DNA of 64,000 nucleotides from UBA1413 sp037447215 (lineage in GTDB: Bacteria > Bacteroidota > Bacteroidia > Bacteroidales > Prolixibacteraceae), in assembly GCA_037447215.1 (NCBI GenBank), contig JBBIHB010000014.1, forward strand, positions 7,076-71,075. Reading direction: 5' to 3'. This document shows, one piece after another, positions 26,928-35,820 of this stretch. Below the pieces are notes generated by a model. The model was not told the origin of the DNA. It saw only the letters and a list, made by a program, of their open reading frames with translations, and searched no databases. Numbering within the stretch: position 1 is the first letter of the stretch; every line of letters starts with the position of its first letter. The position numbers were made by a program, and so were the translations under genes.

Positions 26928-28706
26928 TCAAGATATTTTGTTCCGTCCCAACTCCGACTGCAATTCTTTTATTTTATCTTTTAAATCCTTGATCCGGAAT
27001 TCCCTGCCAACAAATAAATCATTTAATCTTTGTAATTCTTTGTTTTTTTCCTCCAATTCAGCCGTTCGTTCTTTTACCAGTTCTTCGAGGTGGTTCCGGT
27101 ACTTATCCAATTCATCCTGAAGACTTTTCCTCACACTGAAATCCCTGCCAATACCTACAATGCCTGCAAGGTTCCCATCCTTGTCATAGAAGGGAACTTT
27201 ACTGGTTAGAAGCCAATAAGTATTGCCGTATTTATCAATCACCTTTTCTTCAATATTGAGTTTTGGTTTTCGGTTTTTTAATACTTCCTGGTCATCGGCC
27301 CAGTATTTTTCACCAGCATCTTTTGAATAAAATTCTGTATCGGGCTTTCCATAATATTCTTCAATTGAATTGACATTCAGGATTTTCATTTCGGCTTTGT
27401 TGGCCAGAATTTTCCGACCCTCAATATCCTTAACGTAAAGCGTATCGGGAACTGCATCAATAATGGTCCTGAGCAAAATCCTTTCGGATGCAATCTGGTC
27501 GTTGATAATTTTTTTTTCAGTAATATCCCTTGTAATACCTTCAACTGCAATTAACTTGTTATCCTGATCAAATATCGGGGCTACTTTTGTTTCCATCCAA
27601 AGCCAATTTCCTTTTTTGTGTTGCCACCTCAATGCAAATGGTTTATTTGGAAGATCAAGTTGTTCAGTTATCTTTTGCATAAATGGTCGTTCATCTTTAT
27701 GCAGGTTTGAAAAAATAATGTTATAATTTGCCAGGCACTCTTCAACAGTGAATCCGGTTAAACGTTCAACAGCGGGATTGATGTAAGTCAAATGAGGTTT
27801 CGGATAAAGTTCAAAACGGAAAATAATGTCATCGGCATTTTCAGTTATTCGTTTGAACCGGTTTTGGAATTCCTTTTGCTTTTCAATGGCTTCCTTCTTT
27901 TGGGTTATATCCATAATTATCCCGTCGATATACAACAATTCACCGGCCTCATTCCGGATTCCTTTTCCACGTTCCCACACCCATTTGACCTGGTCGGATT
28001 TTGTGATAATACGGTATTCTTCCTCAAATTCGCAATTGTTACGCAATGATTTTTCCCATATAGAAAATAATAGTTCCCTGTCATCGGGATGAATCAGGTC
28101 ATTAAATGTGCATATTTTGTTGTTCAAGACCTCTTCAGTTTCATATCCGGTTATTTCGGTAAACCGATGGCTCAGGAATAACATGGTCCAGTTGCGGTCG
28201 TTGAGACAATGATATACAAATCCTGGCAAATTGTTGACAATACGGTTCAGTTGTTTTTTATATTCAATAACCTGGGTTTCGGCCTCAATGCGCTTAACGA
28301 TGTCATTCATAATTTCAGTAACCTCAACCGATTCGCCAAATGTTCCCGTTATTGTGCCTTGATTATCCCTTACCGGAAATTTATGGGTTTGCCAATAGGT
28401 TTTGGAATGTTCCTGGTTACATTCTTCCCTGAAACTTAATTCACATCCGCTTTCGATAACCTGTTGGTCTTCATTTTTGTACTGTTCGGCTATATTGTTG
28501 GGATACAGGTCGGAGTCAGTAAGGCCGGGAATTTCACTAACATCCTTACCGACCGAATGGGCAAAAACATCATTGCACCAGATATATCTGCCCGATATAT
28601 CTTTTTGCCATACCAACTGAATTCCAAAAGGTGGATGGGTTTGTTTTATTTTGTTTTGGTAACTTTCAGGGTGCCCATCTTTATCTTCTTCCCGACCGCG
28701 TTTCAT
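26928..28706 (-). CDS. multi-PAS protein without kinase domain, C-terminal coiled coil
   Basis: A 592-residue soluble protein built from four PAS domains: about 25–135 (LVWQKDISGRYIWCNDVFA), 155–275 (NLPGFVYHCLNDRNWTM), 285–400 (ENADDIIFRFELYPKPHLTYINPAVERLTGF) and 410–520 (AVPDTLYVKDIEGRKILANKAEMKIL), each ending with a PAC-like DITEKK or DFSVRK. A coiled coil (about 525–570) follows, ending in the LNDLFVGREFRIKDLKDK motif. No HisKA, HATPase, GGDEF or HTH is present: the gene simply stops. It may be a naturally truncated kinase or a modulator that binds another protein. Its promoter region has TTCAGAT dyads. Confidence 0.85.
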   Translation of the reverse strand: MKRGREEDKDGHPESYQNKIKQTHPPFGIQLVWQKDISGRYIWCNDVFAHSVGKDVSEIPGLTDSDLYPNNIAEQYKNEDQQVIESGCELSFREECNQEHSKTYWQTHKFPVRDNQGTITGTFGESVEVTEIMNDIVKRIEAETQVIEYKKQLNRIVNNLPGFVYHCLNDRNWTMLFLSHRFTEITGYETEEVLNNKICTFNDLIHPDDRELLFSIWEKSLRNNCEFEEEYRIITKSDQVKWVWERGKGIRNEAGELLYIDGIIMDITQKKEAIEKQKEFQNRFKRITENADDIIFRFELYPKPHLTYINPAVERLTGFTVEECLANYNIIFSNLHKDERPFMQKITEQLDLPNKPFALRWQHKKGNWLWMETKVAPIFDQDNKLIAVEGITRDITEKKIINDQIASERILLRTIIDAVPDTLYVKDIEGRKILANKAEMKILNVNSIEEYYGKPDTEFYSKDAGEKYWADDQEVLKNRKPKLNIEEKVIDKYGNTYWLLTSKVPFYDKDGNLAGIVGIGRDFSVRKSLQDELDKYRNHLEELVKERTAELEEKNKELQRLNDLFVGREFRIKDLKDKIKELQSELGRNKIS

Positions 28707-28824
28707 TTTGTGCTATTATTATTATTCCGGTTCATAAAAGATCAATTTGGAAAGCGTCCATAGCTCATACAATCTGTAAAAATATTCAATATCTGATAAT
28801 TCTGACAATTTGTGTTAAAAAATA

Positions 28825-28858
28825 TTCAGATAATCTGAAAATCGGAATTTTCAGATTG
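28825..28858. promoter_or_regulatory. overlapping TTCAGAT dyads upstream of the PAS gene
   Basis: TTCAGAT-A-ATCTGAA is a 15-base palindrome, and its right half begins a second, perfect dyad AATCTGAAAAT-CGGA-ATTTTCAGATT (28832–28857). The three TTCAGAT half-sites in 33 bases, 120–150 bases before the PAS protein's start, look like a protein-binding array or a hairpin. Confidence 0.4.
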
Positions 28859-29203
28859 TAATTCATACGGAAATTTAATAAAATAGGTCTCTAAAAAATA
28901 TGGTCATTTAATACAATCTTATTTAAAATCAGATAATTAACCCATTATTTAAATTGGATTTTTTCATTAAATTTGAATGTAAATTCAGTTATGGAAATTT
29001 TTGAACATTCTTTATGCAATATCCAATTAATACAGTACACTTCTGAATGGGACCGAAATAATATTCCTTTTCCGGCTTATGTGTGCTAAGGGCTTCTGAT
29101 GATGCCTGCTTTATGTGCGTAGCGAGCGAAAGGCACAAAAGGAACTCTCAATTCACGAAAACTTCACATCCCATTTTGAAACCAGCCTGGATTAAATTAT
29201 GAA

Positions 29204-29823
29204 AGGGATACAAAAGAAGGGGGTACAAAAGTGATAGAAAAAGTTGGGAACGCATCGGGAGGCTGAAAGAGAAATACCGCGGTACACACGGGTTTTTCGA
29301 CATACTGGTTGAACATGATGGGAAAAAGGCAACAAGTATGGCCTGGTATTAGGGTAATCCCTGCTTCCCGCAAAGGAGAAGGGGGTATATGCCCTGAGAA
29401 CTTCAGAAAAGAAATCGACGAAGAAAAGTTCTGGGAAATATACAATACCATCCGCGAAATTGAGGCCTCGTTCCGTATCCTGATACCCGATCTTGAAATG
29501 CGCCCGGTTTTCCATAAAACCGGTGGAAACAATATGGCACACCTGTTCCTTGCCATGTTGGCATATCAATTGGTGAGTACCATACGCTAACGTTTAAATG
29601 CAAAAGGGGTGCACCACAACTGGTCACAAATCGCCAGGAAAATGAACATACAAAAATCGGCAACAGTTACCATGCAAAACAAAAACGACCAGAAAATATA
29701 CATCTGCAAATGCAGCAAACCCGAAACCAAAGCATGCGAAATTTATGATGCCTTGGGGTACAAATATCAACCCTGGACCCGAAAATCCGTGTTACCCGAA
29801 AAGCAATCTGAAAAAACATTTTA
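29204..29823 (+). pseudogene. degenerate IS4/IS1634-type transposase C-terminal remnant
   Basis: Broken transposase sequence. The clearest piece, 29309–29587, contains EIDEEKFWEIYNTIREIEASF, followed by RPVFHKTGGNNMAHLFLAMLAYQL, the conserved end of IS1634-type DDE transposases with the Y-(2)-R-(3)-E-(6)-K-like YNTIREIEASF region. A TAA at 29588–29590 interrupts the frame, which then resumes as RLNAKGVHHNWSQIARKMNIQK and KACEIYDALGYK. Upstream, GVYALRTS is in a different frame, so at least one frameshift is near 29390. The N-terminal DDE portion and clear terminal repeats are missing. Confidence 0.75.
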
Positions 29824-30182
29824 ATTTGATAATCAGAAAAATAAAGGTTAGAAAGTGCAAGTTGAGTAAAAGAGAAACTGCTATCAAAGGATGATATCCC
29901 CATCTTGTCAACAAGAAACATTATGGATTTTTTAGTATTTAAGTTTTACAAAGAGATGACTGAAGATAGAATGCTTGCAGCTTTTCAGGAACGGCATCGA
30001 AAGCGACTTAGAGACATAAATAATTATTATTCAATATTTTAAATGTATTAAAGTAGAATTGTGCAATTTCGGAATTTGGCAGGTATATAAACAACAAAAA
30101 ATTATTATGTATTGTACGAATTATGCTCCATGTGCATTTTCTGGAATTGGCAGCAGCGCTTCAAAATCATTCCTTATTCAGC
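29824..30182. other. intergenic, AT-rich, one doubtful short ORF
   Basis: The stretch between the dead transposase and pstB has no clear gene. A plus-strand ORF at 29923–30042 would encode 39 residues (MDFLVFKFYKEMTEDRMLAA plus a basic end) but lacks any support beyond being open. No terminator hairpin for pstB was found downstream of its stop. Confidence 0.3.
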
Positions 30183-31013
30183 TTAATTCCCTTCATAAAT
30201 GTATTTCTTAAGTTTTTCTGTTTCCGGTTCGTTGAATAATTTAGCAGGAGGCCCCTGCTCAATAATTTCTCCATAATACATAAAAACCACATTGTCGGCC
30301 AGCCTGACTGCTAGCCGGAGCACATGGGTAACAAGAATAATGGTATAGTTCTTTTTTAATTCCCTGAACAGGTTCTCAATTATTTTGCTGGAAATTGGAT
30401 CGAGAGCAGAGGTAGGCTCATCTGCAAGGATAATATGGGGCTTTACGGCGAGTCCCCGAGCAAGGCAAAGACGCTGCTGCTGCCCGATGGAAAGACTGGT
30501 TGCCGGCAGGTTTAAACGGTCTTTTACTTCTTCCCATAGTCCGACTTCACGTAGATATTTCTCCACGTTGTGGGCGATCAGTTTTTTGTTTTTTACACCT
30601 TTCAGTTTGATTCCATACGATACATTTTTGTATATCGACATGGGGAGCGGGAACGGACGCTGTGATAAAAGTCCCATTCGTTGCCTTATTTCAGGAATAT
30701 ATCCCTGTGAATTAAGGATATCATCATCACCGATAAATATGCTGCCCGAAACTTTTAATTCCTTGTGCAAATCAGTAAGTTTGTTCATACATTTCAAAAG
30801 GGTGGTTTTTCCACAGCCCGATGGACCTAACAATACGGTAATCTTATTTTTTGGTATATCCAGATGGATGTTTTTCAGGATATGATGATCGCCGGCATAT
30901 ACATTCAGGTTTTTCACCCTTACCACAGGTTGCCCCCCGTTGTCCCGTAAGTCAAGGTCCCCTGTGAGATGAGACTTCACACTTTCATCGGTTGGTAATA
31001 AAAAAGGTAGCAT
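30183..31013 (-). CDS. pstB: phosphate ABC transporter ATP-binding protein
   Basis: A 276-residue ATPase that powers the PstSCAB phosphate importer at the inner face of the membrane. Walker A is GPSGCGKTT (residues 63–71), Walker B is HIILADEPTSALDP, the H-loop is in ILVTHV. The ABC signature reads SIGQQQRLCLARGLA where the usual Pst form is SGGQQQRL, a substitution at the second position. N-terminal 30 residues are an extension compared with E. coli PstB. It is the last gene of the minus-strand pst group; no phoU follows, whereas phoU normally closes this operon. Confidence 0.93.
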   Translation of the reverse strand: MLPFLLPTDESVKSHLTGDLDLRDNGGQPVVRVKNLNVYAGDHHILKNIHLDIPKNKITVLLGPSGCGKTTLLKCMNKLTDLHKELKVSGSIFIGDDDILNSQGYIPEIRQRMGLLSQRPFPLPMSIYKNVSYGIKLKGVKNKKLIAHNVEKYLREVGLWEEVKDRLNLPATSLSIGQQQRLCLARGLAVKPHIILADEPTSALDPISSKIIENLFRELKKNYTIILVTHVLRLAVRLADNVVFMYYGEIIEQGPPAKLFNEPETEKLKKYIYEGN

Positions 31014-31049
31014 ACGGTATAATTTAAGAAAGGATAATACAATGTTGAT

Positions 31050-31916
31050 TTATTTGATATTCGATTTCGAAAACCTTTGTGAGAGAAACCTTACCGATAG
31101 GCTAATGAGCAGGATGATAACCGTAAGTATTGCAGCTGCAGCAAAAGCCCTTTCCCTTACTTCAGGAATGGGTGAGCCTAACTGGAAGAATATGGCAAGC
31201 GGCAGGGTAGCTGCAGGTTCGTCGAGGGCTGTTGGTATCAGGTCGGTATATCCTGCGGTGAAAAGCACCGAAGCTGCATCGCCAATTCCCCTGCCGAAAC
31301 CAAGCAGTGTCGCTGTGATAAAACCGGAGAAGCCCTGTTTGAAAAGAACCTTGAAAGCCATTTCGGTATTGGTAGAACCAAGTGCCAGCGATGCCTCGTG
31401 CAATCCGATCGGTACAGTTGACAAAACTTCATCGAAGGTACGCACCACTATGGGAGTAATAAGCAAAGCCACTACAATTATTCCGGCAAGCAACGAAGCG
31501 TTCATCCCCAGAAATAGCATCAGGGTAAACCCAAAAGCTCCATAAACAATGGATGGGATACCCCAAAGTGTATCAAGGAAATACCTGATTACATTCTGGG
31601 TGCGCCGGTGTCTTATCAACTGCATGTTGATATAGAGTGCGGCAGGGGCGCCGATTATTATGGCAATCAAAGATGCACCAACTGCAATGAACAACGAACC
31701 TAAAATGGCATTCAGAACACCACCTTCACCACCATAATAGAAGCCACCTTTCGGGGTTTTGAATATCATATCGAAATTAAGCGCCCCAAAACCTTTAACA
31801 AAAATGACCAAAATGATAAAAGCAAGAATGGCAATCAATGAGTAGGTTGAAGCTCTCAGCAAAACCATGAATACCGTTTCTTCAATCTTTTTTCTCTTAA
31901 TCAGTCCCTTTATCAT
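31050..31916 (-). CDS. pstA: phosphate ABC transporter permease
   Basis: A 288-residue inner-membrane permease subunit of the high-affinity phosphate importer. Six hydrophobic segments are visible. The binding-protein-dependent transport signature, which contacts the ATPase, appears in EASLALGSTNTEMAFKVLFKQGFSG (EAA loop). GIPSIVYGAFGF is the PstA/PstC family hallmark. It overlaps pstC by four bases, and pstB begins 36 bases downstream. Confidence 0.94.
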   Translation of the reverse strand: MIKGLIKRKKIEETVFMVLLRASTYSLIAILAFIILVIFVKGFGALNFDMIFKTPKGGFYYGGEGGVLNAILGSLFIAVGASLIAIIIGAPAALYINMQLIRHRRTQNVIRYFLDTLWGIPSIVYGAFGFTLMLFLGMNASLLAGIIVVALLITPIVVRTFDEVLSTVPIGLHEASLALGSTNTEMAFKVLFKQGFSGFITATLLGFGRGIGDAASVLFTAGYTDLIPTALDEPAATLPLAIFFQLGSPIPEVRERAFAAAAILTVIILLISLSVRFLSQRFSKSNIK

Positions 31917-32797
31917 TTGAGCGTGGCTTTATATATAAAATACCTGAAAACAAGGTTGATGACCAGGATGATCACCAGCAGGAGCAGTGCTGCAAACATC
32001 AGGGCAGCATCGTACATCGGGATGGAGAGCATTTCGCCGTAATTGTTGGCAATCAGGGCAGGCAGAGGGTACCCGGCTTCAAATGGATTGACCTTTACAT
32101 GAATCCGGTTCCCGACTACCATCATTACTGCAATGGTTTCGCCAAAAGCTTTGGCTATGCCCAACCCATAAGCTGAGATAATTCCCGGGAAACTTTTGCG
32201 GATAACCACATACTTTACAGCCTCCCAGTAAGTTGATCCAAGGGAGAGCGATGCTTCCTTCATCCCTACGGGTACGGTGTTGAAAACCTCAATAAGCATA
32301 TTGAGCATATAGGGAATGCACATAATGGCCAAGACAATACCTCCGGCAAATATTGAATAACCTGATGAGGTTACATTGAAAACCGGGGCCAATATTTTTG
32401 AAATAAACGGTACTATTATCAGGATTCCCCATACTCCATAGATAACGGATGGAAGCCCTGCCAGAATGTCGATAACAGGGTGCATTACCCTGACCAGGTG
32501 CGATGAAGCAAATTGTGTGAGGTAAATACCGGCAAACAAACAAACCGGAACTGCTAAGATGAACGACAGGATGGTTACATACAATGAACTGGAAATAAAT
32601 GGCCAGAACCCGAAATTACCACGTGATGGCGACCAGTCAGAACCGGTTATCAGTTGCCAGAGTGACTGATTTTCGAAAATCGGTGAAGCTTTCAGATATA
32701 ACCCCACAGCCATTATTAGCGGCATGAGCAGAATCAGTGACAAGGAGAAAATCATCCATGCCCCTATGGTTTTATCTAGTAAATACCGTTTCAACAT
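31913..32797 (-). CDS. pstC: phosphate ABC transporter permease
   Basis: A 294-residue partner permease of PstA. It has six transmembrane segments; the EAA loop reads EASLSLGSTYWEAVKYVVIRKSFPG, and GLPSVIYGVWG is the family motif. The N-terminal segment is a long hydrophobic helix. It sits 13 bases after pstS and overlaps pstA, so the set is one operon. Confidence 0.94.
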   Translation of the reverse strand: MLKRYLLDKTIGAWMIFSLSLILLMPLIMAVGLYLKASPIFENQSLWQLITGSDWSPSRGNFGFWPFISSSLYVTILSFILAVPVCLFAGIYLTQFASSHLVRVMHPVIDILAGLPSVIYGVWGILIIVPFISKILAPVFNVTSSGYSIFAGGIVLAIMCIPYMLNMLIEVFNTVPVGMKEASLSLGSTYWEAVKYVVIRKSFPGIISAYGLGIAKAFGETIAVMMVVGNRIHVKVNPFEAGYPLPALIANNYGEMLSIPMYDAALMFAALLLLVIILVINLVFRYFIYKATLK

Positions 32798-32810
32798 CTA
32801 TCACTTTTTA

Positions 32811-33749
32811 TTATTTCAGTTTTTCGAGATAGTGGTCAATTTTTTCCTGATCGATGGGTACATAACCGGCTTCGGTAACAATCTTCTGACCTTTGGTAAG
32901 GGTCCACCTGATAAAGTCGATGGTAGCCTGTTTCTGGGGTTTCCCATTAGCCACGAAATAGAGTTCACGTGCAGGAGGCGATGGATAAACTCCTGTTGCA
33001 ATAGCGTTTAAAACCCCATCAAAGGTTTCATAAAAATCCTCTTCAGGGTCAATTCGTCCGTTACTGTTGATGTCGATGGGGATAACCTCAGCTCCCGGGC
33101 GTTTTTTTCCGGTTGTAACATCATATACATAAATGGTGTTGTTGAATCCGATTCCCAATGGGTCTTTCACTACGGCTTCAGCAAGGCCGGGGTCGCCAAA
33201 AATGCCTATGCCAAGTAAATCTTCCTGTTTCCCACCCATGTATTTGGCAAAGGTTTCAGCAGCTCCACAAGCATCTGAGCGGGTGTAAACCACCATTTCC
33301 TTTCCATCATCAATGGAAAGCAACTCTCCCCAGTTATTAATAGTCCCATCTATGTAAATTGCCTTAAATTCATCGCGGGTCAGCCCTCTTTTTTTAATTA
33401 CATCGAGATAGGGATTTTGCTGGCTTACGGAAGGGATCACAGCATCGATAGTAAGCCCTACCCACCAGGTTCCTTTATCTTTTTCTTCCTGCGATATTTC
33501 ACGCGAAAACATTCCCAGGTCAACAACTCCCGACAGGGCATCGGCCAACCCCTTTCCGGCTCCCCCGCCTGTTATGTTGAAGCGGATTTCGGGATGTTCC
33601 TTATTATATTCTTCCGACCATTTTACAGCAAGGGGGTATAAGGCAAATGCGCCCGAAAGGTTTATGGTACGGTCTTTTTTCTTTTGGGACACACATCCGT
33701 TAATTAGGAGGATAGTAGTTAGCAAACAAAAAGTTAAAACCCGTTTCAT
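32811..33749 (-). CDS. pstS: phosphate-binding lipoprotein of the Pst importer
   Basis: A 312-residue periplasmic phosphate-binding protein. The signal sequence ends LLINGC, so Cys19 should be lipidated and anchor it to a membrane. Family features include NLSGAFALYPLAVKWSEEY (phosphate loop near residue 30), GGGAGKGLADALSGVVDLGMFSR, and TRSDACGAAETFAKYM. Length and order fit PstS. It lies 30 bases after a porin-like gene on the same strand, so the porin could be the outer-membrane entry route for phosphate. Confidence 0.92.
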   Translation of the reverse strand: MKRVLTFCLLTTILLINGCVSQKKKDRTINLSGAFALYPLAVKWSEEYNKEHPEIRFNITGGGAGKGLADALSGVVDLGMFSREISQEEKDKGTWWVGLTIDAVIPSVSQQNPYLDVIKKRGLTRDEFKAIYIDGTINNWGELLSIDDGKEMVVYTRSDACGAAETFAKYMGGKQEDLLGIGIFGDPGLAEAVVKDPLGIGFNNTIYVYDVTTGKKRPGAEVIPIDINSNGRIDPEEDFYETFDGVLNAIATGVYPSPPARELYFVANGKPQKQATIDFIRWTLTKGQKIVTEAGYVPIDQEKIDHYLEKLK

Positions 33750-33779
33750 AATTTTTATTTAAGAGTTATTGTTCATAAA

Positions 33780-35045
33780 TCAGTTTTTGTACAGGGTGGG
33801 AAGGATGGTTAACTGGAAATAGGTGAAATTGGAGAATTTTGCGTCAGGCACATTTTGAATGGTTTTCAGGGACTCGGTGGGAAGCATAAATAAAAACCCA
33901 CTTTCGAGAGTACCCCATGAGTTGAATTTATATTTAACAATCAAATCGTTTTCGAACCCGAGGTTTTTGTTAGCTGGAGTCAACGGATTAACCTGGTCAA
34001 GCCTGAAATAGTGACAGGTATTTCTGATGTTCCATTTCTTTGTAACATCAATATCAATATATAAATAAAAATTGGCCAATCCGCCCTGGAGCGTATGGGA
34101 TGAAAAGGTCCTGAAATAGTCGAGATTTCCAAAATATCTGTGCCTGACCCCATATAGCATATCAAAAAGCCGGTCATTGGTTTGTGCGGTACCAACCTGG
34201 TTGTTCCCCGAAAGTATAGATAGTCCGTTCCCGATTATCGAGGTTCCCAAACGGTATGAAGCGTCGTAGTCGGCCAGAAAAGCATTCACGTTTTTGCCTG
34301 TCTGGTTTTTGCCGTATTGGTAATAAAGATTGCTCCATACCGAAAAATCCCCTTTCTTAAATTCGGCAAATACTCCTGATGTCTGCCTGAAATAGAGTTT
34401 GTTTTCGTCGTCGCTTTTGGTAACCCCGCTGGCAACATGTAATAACGAAAAATTGAAAGAAGGTACAATTTTATTGTTCAGCCACAGGTAGTGAATAGAT
34501 TTTATGCGGTTGGCAGGATAAAAGTTGTCGGATCCCCGCTCGTTTAAAGTATTCCATGTTGAACCTAAATGGAAGTTCCAATCTGAAAGCTTCATTTTCA
34601 AAACAGCAGCATCGTATGCTATCCCATTCTGGTTCCAGTTTCGCGTTGAAAAAATCCATTCTTTATCGTAAACCAACTGCTGGCGTCCTGCAGAAAACCA
34701 TACTGATCTGCCCAATCTGATTTCGGCATACCCTTCGAACAACCCGAGTGTTGCATTATCGCCTGTACCTGTGGAACTGATATTGGGGTCATCGCCCCAT
34801 AGACGCACATCCTGGGATGCGATTTTGATATTCAGAAATTCGGTTTCATAACAAAGGGTGAGGCGTGTTCGCTGCGAAATTAACACTGCCGGTGTGGATC
34901 TGGCAGCTGCCAGTTTCTGATAACCGTCACGCCATTCAAACCGATTGCGCAATTGACTTTCTATTCTCAGCTGGGCCGATAGGAGAGCAGGTACATGGAG
35001 GGAGATAATTAACAGGAGGAGCCTCTTCAAAATGCCTTTCGCCAT
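33780..35045 (-). CDS. outer-membrane beta-barrel porin-like protein upstream of pst
   Basis: A 421-residue protein with a signal peptide (about residues 1–25, ending LLSAQ) and alternating hydrophobic/aromatic strands expected of an outer-membrane barrel. The order RIESQLRNRFEWRDGYQ at the mature N-terminus resembles alginate-export/OprO-type porins; SAGRQQLVYDKEWIFSTRNWNQNG near residue 125 is typical of this barrel group. C-terminus is FQLTILPTLYKN. Being the first gene ahead of pstS (30 bases), it is probably a phosphate-related porin, though the sequence alone does not define specificity. Confidence 0.75.
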   Translation of the reverse strand: MAKGILKRLLLLIISLHVPALLSAQLRIESQLRNRFEWRDGYQKLAAARSTPAVLISQRTRLTLCYETEFLNIKIASQDVRLWGDDPNISSTGTGDNATLGLFEGYAEIRLGRSVWFSAGRQQLVYDKEWIFSTRNWNQNGIAYDAAVLKMKLSDWNFHLGSTWNTLNERGSDNFYPANRIKSIHYLWLNNKIVPSFNFSLLHVASGVTKSDDENKLYFRQTSGVFAEFKKGDFSVWSNLYYQYGKNQTGKNVNAFLADYDASYRLGTSIIGNGLSILSGNNQVGTAQTNDRLFDMLYGVRHRYFGNLDYFRTFSSHTLQGGLANFYLYIDIDVTKKWNIRNTCHYFRLDQVNPLTPANKNLGFENDLIVKYKFNSWGTLESGFLFMLPTESLKTIQNVPDAKFSNFTYFQLTILPTLYKN

Positions 35046-35075
35046 TTAGGTATCTGATTATATTTCGTTAGACAC

Positions 35076-35083
35076 CAAAATTA
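35076..35083 (-). promoter_or_regulatory. -7 element for porin–pst transcription unit
   Basis: Reads TAATTTTG on the minus strand, an exact TAnnTTTG match, 31 bases before the porin start at 35045. This supports a promoter separate from the two-component genes upstream. No PhoB-type box was recognised. Confidence 0.42.
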
Positions 35084-35168
35084 CTCTGCCAGCAAGGGGT
35101 TTAAAACAGCTTAAATGCGTATTTGAGAGGTTAGGACTTTCTACGCAGTGGTACGTTTTTATACTTAA

Positions 35169-35813
35169 TCAGTCTATCTCCACTATATTGTTTTTGATGG
35201 CATACATAACTAATCCGACTGTATTCTTAGAGCCAGTCTTTGACAAGAGGTTCTCCCGGTGCTTGTCTACTGTACGTTTACTGATGTGCAGGGTGTCGGC
35301 AATTTCCTGGTTCGACAGTCCCTTGCAGATTTGATAAAGGACTTCCTGTTCCCTTTCTGACAGGTCGTCGTTGTGCAAAGCATTCCGCCTGCGGTTCATA
35401 CTTCTGACAAGGCAGTTTAATATTTCCGGCGAAAAATAGTTGTTCCCTTGCATAACGTGGTGTATGGCTGCCTCTATCTCATCTATGGAAGAATTTTTCA
35501 GGACAAAACCTTTTGCCCCGGCAGCAATCATTTTGGTATAGTAGAACTCGTCGGCATACATGGAAAGTCCTATAATATTAAGGGAGGGGCAGGCTTTTAA
35601 GCCAAGCCGGGTAGCTTCAATCCCTCCGATTCCGGGCATGCTGATATCCATGAATGCAATATCCGGACATTCTTCGCTGATCATGACGAGGAACTCCTCA
35701 CCACTCGATGCTTCCGAAATTATTTTTACAAAATCAAACCTTCCAAGGAGCAATTTTAGTCCTTCCCGGAAGAGCTGGTGGTCATCGACCAAAATTACGG
35801 AGAATTTTTCCAT
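35169..35813 (-). CDS. NarL/FixJ family response regulator (LuxR-type HTH)
   Basis: A 214-residue two-domain regulator. The receiver has D10-D11, phospho-acceptor D56 in IAFMDISMPG, and the switch Lys in AKGFVLKNSS. The LuxR-type helix-turn-helix (about 148–210) reads LSEREQEVLYQICKGLSNQEIADTLHISKRTVDKHRENLL. It starts just after the upstream histidine kinase gene, its cognate partner, with seven bases between. Located before the porin–pst genes, it may control them, replacing the usual PhoB, but no binding site is evident. Confidence 0.92.
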   Translation of the reverse strand: MEKFSVILVDDHQLFREGLKLLLGRFDFVKIISEASSGEEFLVMISEECPDIAFMDISMPGIGGIEATRLGLKACPSLNIIGLSMYADEFYYTKMIAAGAKGFVLKNSSIDEIEAAIHHVMQGNNYFSPEILNCLVRSMNRRRNALHNDDLSEREQEVLYQICKGLSNQEIADTLHISKRTVDKHRENLLSKTGSKNTVGLVMYAIKNNIVEID

Positions 35814-35820
35814 AAGTTAT

